The translations under genes were made by a program, and so were the position numbers. From an uncultured Campylobacter sp. (lineage in GTDB: Bacteria; Campylobacterota; Campylobacteria; Campylobacterales; Campylobacteraceae): a stretch of 9,335 nt of DNA. Location of the stretch: positions 1 through 9,335 of the forward strand of contig NZ_CALIBF010000042.1 of the NCBI RefSeq assembly GCF_938045465.1, given 5' to 3'. The notes beneath the pieces are model-generated. The model saw only the letters and a program-made list of their open reading frames with translations, had not been told where the DNA came from and ran no database searches. Shown piece after piece: positions 6,139 through 9,335 of this stretch (position 1 is the first letter of the stretch; the number at the start of each line of letters is the position of its first letter).

Positions 6139-7416
6139 CTACTGAAGCCTAGCGATTATATTTCTCACCACTTCCGCCATCATCTCCACCGACGCTATCT
6201 CACAGTGCTCATTCACGGAGTGTGGCGAGTGGATATTAGGTCCTATGGAGCAGGCTTGCAGCTCGGGCTGTTTTGCGACCAGTACGCCGCACTCAAGGCC
6301 TGCGTGCACGGCAACAAATTTTGCCTGCGGCTTTTGTTTTTGCAGTTCTTCAAGCACGAGATGCGCGAAGTCGCTGATGCAAGGCGCCCAGTTCGCCGAG
6401 CGGTCGGCTACTCTCACATCAAAGCCTAGCGCGCTAGCTAGAGTGCTAGTCTCAAAGCCCAGATTTTCGAGCCCCTCTCGCTTCATCGCGCGTCCAAAAA
6501 AGTCAAACTCGATCACGCCCTCTTTTTGCTTAACGGTCGAGAGATTTATGCTTTCGTTTACCATGCCAAGCTGCGTGTCGTAGCTGCGCACGCCCTGGGC
6601 AAAGGAGTTGATGAGCGCCAAAATTTTGCCACTATTTACCAGCACGTTCGCTTCGCCATCGCCCAGGCTTTTTACCCACGCTAGGCCGCGCTGCGCCGGC
6701 TCATGCGCGCACAGAGCCTTACACACGGCGTTTGCGGGGATCGAGTTACTCCTCTCGCCAAAATCTAGGCTGATGAGCTCGCAGCCCTCCTCGGCGAGGA
6801 ATTTCGCCAGCAGCTTGGTCGCGTTTGGGATATTTTTATGTATCTCGTTGCCCGAGTGCCCGCCGCTAAGCCCGGTGACGCCAATCTCGTAAATTTTACC
6901 GCTCTTTTTGACGCTCACGGCGCCGATTTTTGCGCTCACGTTTATGCCGCCGGCGCATCCCAGCGTCACGCGGTCGTCCTCTTCGCTGTCTAAATTTAGT
7001 AAATTTGGCGATAGAATTTTACCATTAAAGGCGTTTGCGCCCACGAGCCCGACCTCTTCGTCGTTGGTAAATAGACACTCTAGGTTCGCAAACTCCCTCA
7101 TTGCGCCCATCATCATCGCCACGCCAATGCCGTCGTCAGCGCCTAGAGTCGAGTTTTTGGCTCTTAGGATGCCGTTCTCTTCGATGAGCTCTAAATTCGG
7201 CGCCGCGCCCACGCAAACCATGTCGTAGTGGCTTTGTAGGCAGATTTTAGGCTCGCCCTTTACGGCGTGGATGTTGCCCGCCTCATCGACGTCCACGCTA
7301 AAGCCCTGAGAGCGCGCAAAATCCGCCAAAAACTCCCTCATCTGCTCCGTTTCGCAGCTGCAGTGCGGTATCTCGCACAGCTTTTTAAAATCATTCATAA
7401 CCTCATTTTTTTGCAT
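6139..7416 (-). CDS. pepD: Aminoacyl-histidine dipeptidase (M20 family)
   Basis: This cytoplasmic di-zinc peptidase splits Xaa-His dipeptides and other small peptides. With the ATG at 7416 it has 425 residues, somewhat shorter than the roughly 485 of E. coli PepD. Metal and catalytic residues are visible: His63 and Asp65 in SHYDMV, Asp94 in LGADDGIG, Glu120-Glu121 in TNDEEVG, Asp143 in NLDSEEDD, and His399 in HSPHSVNEH. GLSGGHSG is the lid-domain motif. A longer frame back to 7464 is open, but AAGGAGC lies just before the ATG at 7416, and the alignable family sequence begins soon after it, so the shorter form is preferred. It stands alone, convergent with nth. Peptide use fits an amino-acid-fuelled Campylobacter. 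Confidence 0.93.
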   Translation of the reverse strand: MQKNEVMNDFKKLCEIPHCSCETEQMREFLADFARSQGFSVDVDEAGNIHAVKGEPKICLQSHYDMVCVGAAPNLELIEENGILRAKNSTLGADDGIGVAMMMGAMREFANLECLFTNDEEVGLVGANAFNGKILSPNLLNLDSEEDDRVTLGCAGGINVSAKIGAVSVKKSGKIYEIGVTGLSGGHSGNEIHKNIPNATKLLAKFLAEEGCELISLDFGERSNSIPANAVCKALCAHEPAQRGLAWVKSLGDGEANVLVNSGKILALINSFAQGVRSYDTQLGMVNESINLSTVKQKEGVIEFDFFGRAMKREGLENLGFETSTLASALGFDVRVADRSANWAPCISDFAHLVLEELQKQKPQAKFVAVHAGLECGVLVAKQPELQACSIGPNIHSPHSVNEHCEIASVEMMAEVVRNIIARLQ

Positions 7417-7420
7417 GTTT

Positions 7421-7427
7421 GCTCCTT
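7421..7427 (-). promoter_or_regulatory. Ribosome binding site fixing the pepD start
   Basis: AAGGAGC on the minus strand ends four bases before the ATG at 7416-7414. The upstream candidate ATG at 7464 has no comparable site. Confidence 0.75.
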
Positions 7428-7532
7428 TTGAATTTACTTTAGCGCGGCGTATCTGCGGCGACACATACCGCTAAATTTAAACGCGACAGCGCCGACATAG
7501 CGCTTCCGCAAAATACGCGCAGAATTTCAATC

Positions 7533-7562
7533 GCGCTAGCTTACGCTGCAGGCAAGCTGCGC
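7533..7562 (-). terminator. Stem-loop between merP-like gene and pepD
   Basis: GCGC-T-AGCTT (7533-7542) pairs with AAGCTGCGC (7554-7562), nine pairs with one bulged T and an 11-base loop. A smaller hairpin AGCGC/GCGCT lies at 7488-7504. Either could end transcripts from the merT-merP pair, but no T-run follows. The rest of the 7417-7652 gap is AT-rich with no gene seen. Confidence 0.35.
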
Positions 7563-7652
7563 AAAATGAAATTTTATGCAAAATCGCATGAATTTTACCG
7601 AAATTTAGCAAGAATTTTATTTAAAATTTAGTCAGAATTTTGCCGGGGATTT

Positions 7653-7913
7653 TTATTTTACGATTACGCCTTCATAGCCCGTTTTAGCGATTTCCTCAAG
7701 CATCGCGGTCTCGTTTGTATCATCCTTTGCTACGACGGTTGCTGTTTTGCTCTGCTGCGAAACCTTCGCGTTTATCACGCCTGGCGTTTGCAAAAGCGCC
7801 TTTCGCACGATCGTAGTACAGAGCGGGCAGTGGATTTTTTCCACGTAAATTTTAACCTCTTTGTCGGCAAAAAGCGCCATAAATCCAAACATCAAAAACA
7901 AAATTTTACGCAT
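7653..7913 (-). CDS. merP: MerP-like periplasmic heavy-metal-binding protein
   Basis: The 86-residue protein has a short signal peptide (about 1-16, cut after LFA) and one heavy-metal-associated (HMA) domain. The metal site is HCPLC (Cys29 and Cys32), where the classical form is MTCxxC, followed by the usual TTIVRKALLQTPGVINAKV helix and strand. The end TGYEGVIVK fits the HMA fold. Exported single HMA domains next to a MerT-like gene are the MerP arrangement: the protein would bind metal in the periplasm and pass it to the membrane partner. AGGAGGG lies five bases before the ATG, and the gene overlaps the end of the merT-like gene by eight bases. The metal may be Hg(II) or another thiophilic ion such as copper. 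Confidence 0.8.
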   Translation of the reverse strand: MRKILFLMFGFMALFADKEVKIYVEKIHCPLCTTIVRKALLQTPGVINAKVSQQSKTATVVAKDDTNETAMLEEIAKTGYEGVIVK

Positions 7914-8307
7914 AAAGCCCTCCTAAAATTTCGGGATATGTAAGCATAAAGGCAAGCAAGGCTCCTAAGAGCGCGTAGATCAGAATCCATTTTTTGCGCC
8001 CGCTTTGCAGCGAGCATGCGCGCGGCTTTTTGAAAAAGAAAAATGCAGAAAGCGCGAAGCAAAAAAGCGCTAGCACAGAGAGTGGCGCGCGGTAACCTTC
8101 CAGCGCCTCCGCGCCTGAAAAAATGGAAAAGCTCGCGCCGAAAATCAAAAATAAGAGCGCGGGTAGGCAACAAAATGTCGCGGCAATCGCGCTAAAAATC
8201 GCGGCGAATATCAGCCACAGACTGCGCGCACAGAAGCAATTTTTGCCAGGATTTTCCCGCTTTTGCACCGAGGTTTCTTGCGCGGAATTTTCTAGTTTGG
8301 TTTTCAA
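7906..8307 (-). CDS. merT: MerT-like inner-membrane metal transporter
   Basis: The 133-residue protein has three hydrophobic spans (about 30-64, 75-93, 107-124). The first holds the adjacent pair Cys46-Cys47 in ATFCCLPALLF, and ALEGYRAPL matches the LEPYRP loop of MerT. MerT takes Hg(II) from MerP through such cysteines. Differences from classical MerT are an extra CFC motif before span 1 (Cys24, Cys26), a single Cys98 in the loop after span 2 where two are usual, and an N-terminal extension. The frame begins with TTG (8307-8305) after AAAGG; a GTG at 8268-8266 is an alternative that would shorten it by 13 residues. No merR or merA is adjacent. The fold call is fairly firm; the substrate is inferred. 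Confidence 0.75.
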   Translation of the reverse strand: MKTKLENSAQETSVQKRENPGKNCFCARSLWLIFAAIFSAIAATFCCLPALLFLIFGASFSIFSGAEALEGYRAPLSVLALFCFALSAFFFFKKPRACSLQSGRKKWILIYALLGALLAFMLTYPEILGGLYA

Positions 8308-8319
8308 ATTTTGCCTTTA

Positions 8320-8325
8320 AGTATA
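8320..8325 (-). promoter_or_regulatory. Possible -10 box for the merT-merP pair
   Basis: TATACT on the minus strand lies 12 bases before the TTG start codon. A start about seven bases downstream would leave out the AAAGG ribosome site, so either translation begins at the inner GTG, the TTG is read almost leaderless, or this box is not used. Confidence 0.35.
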
Positions 8326-8564
8326 ATCTTAATAATCTTGTCGCACCCTCGTCGGCTTTAGGCGTGGAATTTTATCTGCAAATTTTACCGCTACCAAATT
8401 TCGCACAGAGTGGCAAAGAGGCGAAATTTTAAATTCCGCAAGCCGTAAATTTTAAAATTTCGCGCCGAAAAATTTCAAAATTTTGCTCGCTTTAAAATTT
8501 CAAAATTTCGCCGCCATGTCGCTCGCAAAATTCTAAAAAATTCTAAAAAATAGCGCTAAAACAA

Positions 8565-8582
8565 GGCGCGCTTTTACGCGCC
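8565..8582 (-). terminator. GC-rich hairpin, possible terminator of the transglutaminase gene
   Basis: GGCGCG (8565-8570) pairs with CGCGCC (8577-8582) over a six-base loop. On the minus strand the stem is followed by TTGTTTTA, giving a terminator-like shape about 150 bases beyond the stop codon at 8733. Confidence 0.45.
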
Positions 8583-8612
8583 CCAGCGCGCATAGTCAAA
8601 TTAGGAACGGCA

Positions 8613-8631
8613 GCACGCAGATCAGGCGTGC
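8613..8631. repeat. Stem-loop GCACGC/GCGTGC
   Basis: GCACGC (8613-8618) and GCGTGC (8626-8631) form a perfect six-pair stem with a seven-base loop. No T-run follows on either strand; its role is unknown. Confidence 0.35.
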
Positions 8632-8732
8632 CTTTATGTATCCGCTTCAAAATCGCCTAGCCGAAAGTCCCTCTACATGCCCACTCAAAAAGCTCAAGTA
8701 GTTCGACGTGCCGCATAGCAAAACGCGAACCG

Positions 8733-9335
8733 CTACAGTTCCTTCGATCTGTAATCGTAGCTGAAATCTTTCGGCGAGTAGTAATTAAGCGTGTTGCCGT
8801 CCACTTCGCCGTAAGGATAGCCAAAATTATTGATCGGAAACTGCGCTGGGCGCGGGCTTAGCGTGAAGTCTCTGCCGTAGTTAAAGCCGATCCAGCACAT
8901 CTCCCAGTTGCCGAATAAATACTCGCGGATTTTAGCGAGCTTGCTGTCGTCATTGCTTAGCTTCTCGCCCAATCGCACCTTTGTAACGTCCGCAGGATCG
9001 ACCGGGATCCAGCCGTGGCCTTTTAGATAAAATTCCGCCCTGCAGTGCTGCGCGCCCGAGATATGGCTGACGCCGTCTTTAGGCGCGGCGCCCATTTGAG
9101 CGCTAAATCTTGACGCGCCGACGCGGATACCAAACATCTCTCTTGCGGCGATGCCCTGTGCGCGGCAAAGTGCGACGAAAACGCTATTTATGTCGGTGCA
9201 TTTGCCGCTTAGCTTGCCGCTACTTAAAATTTGCTTCACGTCCCCTAGCCCGCAGCCTAGCACGCTGTTATCGCGCTGCATAGTGTTTGCCACCCACGTA
9301 TAAATCGCGCGCGCCTTTTCCAGATCACCCTTGAT
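8733..9335 (-). CDS. Transglutaminase-like cysteine protease-fold protein, C-terminal part
   Basis: The frame stays open to the window edge at 9335, adding 14 codons (ending RAIYTW) before the GTG at 9303-9291 region that could be mistaken for a start, so the N-terminus is missing. About 200 residues are visible. The transglutaminase-core triad is present, numbered from the window edge: Cys46 in GKCTDINSVFVALCRAQGI, His97 in QHCRAEFYL and Asp113 in GWIPVDPADV. The stretch ARAIYTWVANTM is the usual lead-in helix. In bacteria this fold occurs in exported or cytosolic peptidases and amide-bond hydrolases; the true substrate is unknown. An export signal, common in this group, would lie outside the window. 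The C-terminal YPYGEVDGNTLNYYSPKDFSY is also family-like. Confidence 0.85.
   Translation of the reverse strand: MKGDLEKARAIYTWVANTMQRDNSVLGCGLGDVKQILSSGKLSGKCTDINSVFVALCRAQGIAAREMFGIRVGASRFSAQMGAAPKDGVSHISGAQHCRAEFYLKGHGWIPVDPADVTKVRLGEKLSNDDSKLAKIREYLFGNWEMCWIGFNYGRDFTLSPRPAQFPINNFGYPYGEVDGNTLNYYSPKDFSYDYRSKEL

Larger units (their letters stand above)
8308..8732. other. 425-base gene-free gap, AAATTT-rich then GC hairpins
   Basis: No credible gene is visible. Bases 8285-8543 carry 15 RAATTY words by hand count. A 15-base direct repeat AAAATTTCAAAATTT occurs at 8469-8483 and 8494-8508, and AAAATTCTAA is repeated in tandem at 8527-8546. From about 8560 the composition turns GC-rich, with two stem-loops. 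The part 8632-8732 shows nothing I can name. Confidence 0.5.

Noticed and set aside
6205..7228. Several plus-strand open frames opposite pepD
   Set aside because: They are antisense to a well-supported gene, have Ser/Pro/Ala-rich composition without family motifs, and lack ribosome sites.
7892..8173. 93-codon minus-strand frame overlapping the merT-like gene
   Set aside because: It is an out-of-frame shadow of the merT-like gene; the other frame shows MerT motifs.
8655..8720. Short minus-strand frame (19 codons from an ATG) after the transglutaminase gene
   Set aside because: It is too short, has no ribosome site, and the transglutaminase protein already ends in a normal way, so it is not a frameshifted tail.

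Overview
The window looks like chromosome of a Campylobacter species, most likely one of the higher-GC, oral-type members (gracilis/rectus/showae-like); this is inference from gene content and style. The main support is the block nth / peb4 / fba / MotA-like / OmpA-like, which matches from memory the C. jejuni order Cj0595-Cj0599. Other support is the Hcp-type Sel1 repeats with paired cysteines, and the great density of AAATTT/AAAATTTT words between genes. No tRNA, rRNA, CRISPR array, transposase or phage gene was seen.

Layout. Bases 1-305 (+) hold the 3' end of a cysteine-paired Sel1-repeat protein. A 332-base gap with AT palindromes separates it from a convergent four-gene operon on the minus strand, transcribed from about 4850 down to 638: peb4 (periplasmic SurA/parvulin chaperone), fba (class II fructose-bisphosphate aldolase), a MotA/TolQ/ExbB-like membrane protein with a long helical tail, and a MotB-like OmpA-domain protein. 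The last three are tightly coupled (1-base gap, then a 14-base overlap). nth (endonuclease III) diverges from peb4 on the plus strand across a 105-base double promoter region. nth converges on pepD (M20 aminoacyl-histidine dipeptidase, minus strand). Further right, all on the minus strand, are an overlapping merT-like/merP-like pair and the C-terminal part of a transglutaminase-fold protein cut by the window edge.

Functional picture. The peb4-fba-stator operon joins outer-membrane biogenesis and central carbon metabolism with an ion-driven inner-membrane motor that probably reaches peptidoglycan. The MerT/MerP pair looks like a small metal-import or metal-handling unit without reductase or regulator nearby.

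Most unusual feature. The nth-pepD gap (5568-6138) contains three tandem, diverged copies of a 120-164 base element. Two copies share six short boxes in the same order and nearly the same spacing (AAGGCGAAGTAT, AGGC(A/G)GA, GGGAG, GTGACCGA, TCCAACGA, GACAAGCCGT). Each copy has stem arms of different sequence that still pair with each other, which is the signature of a conserved folded RNA or DNA structure. I do not recognise this element.
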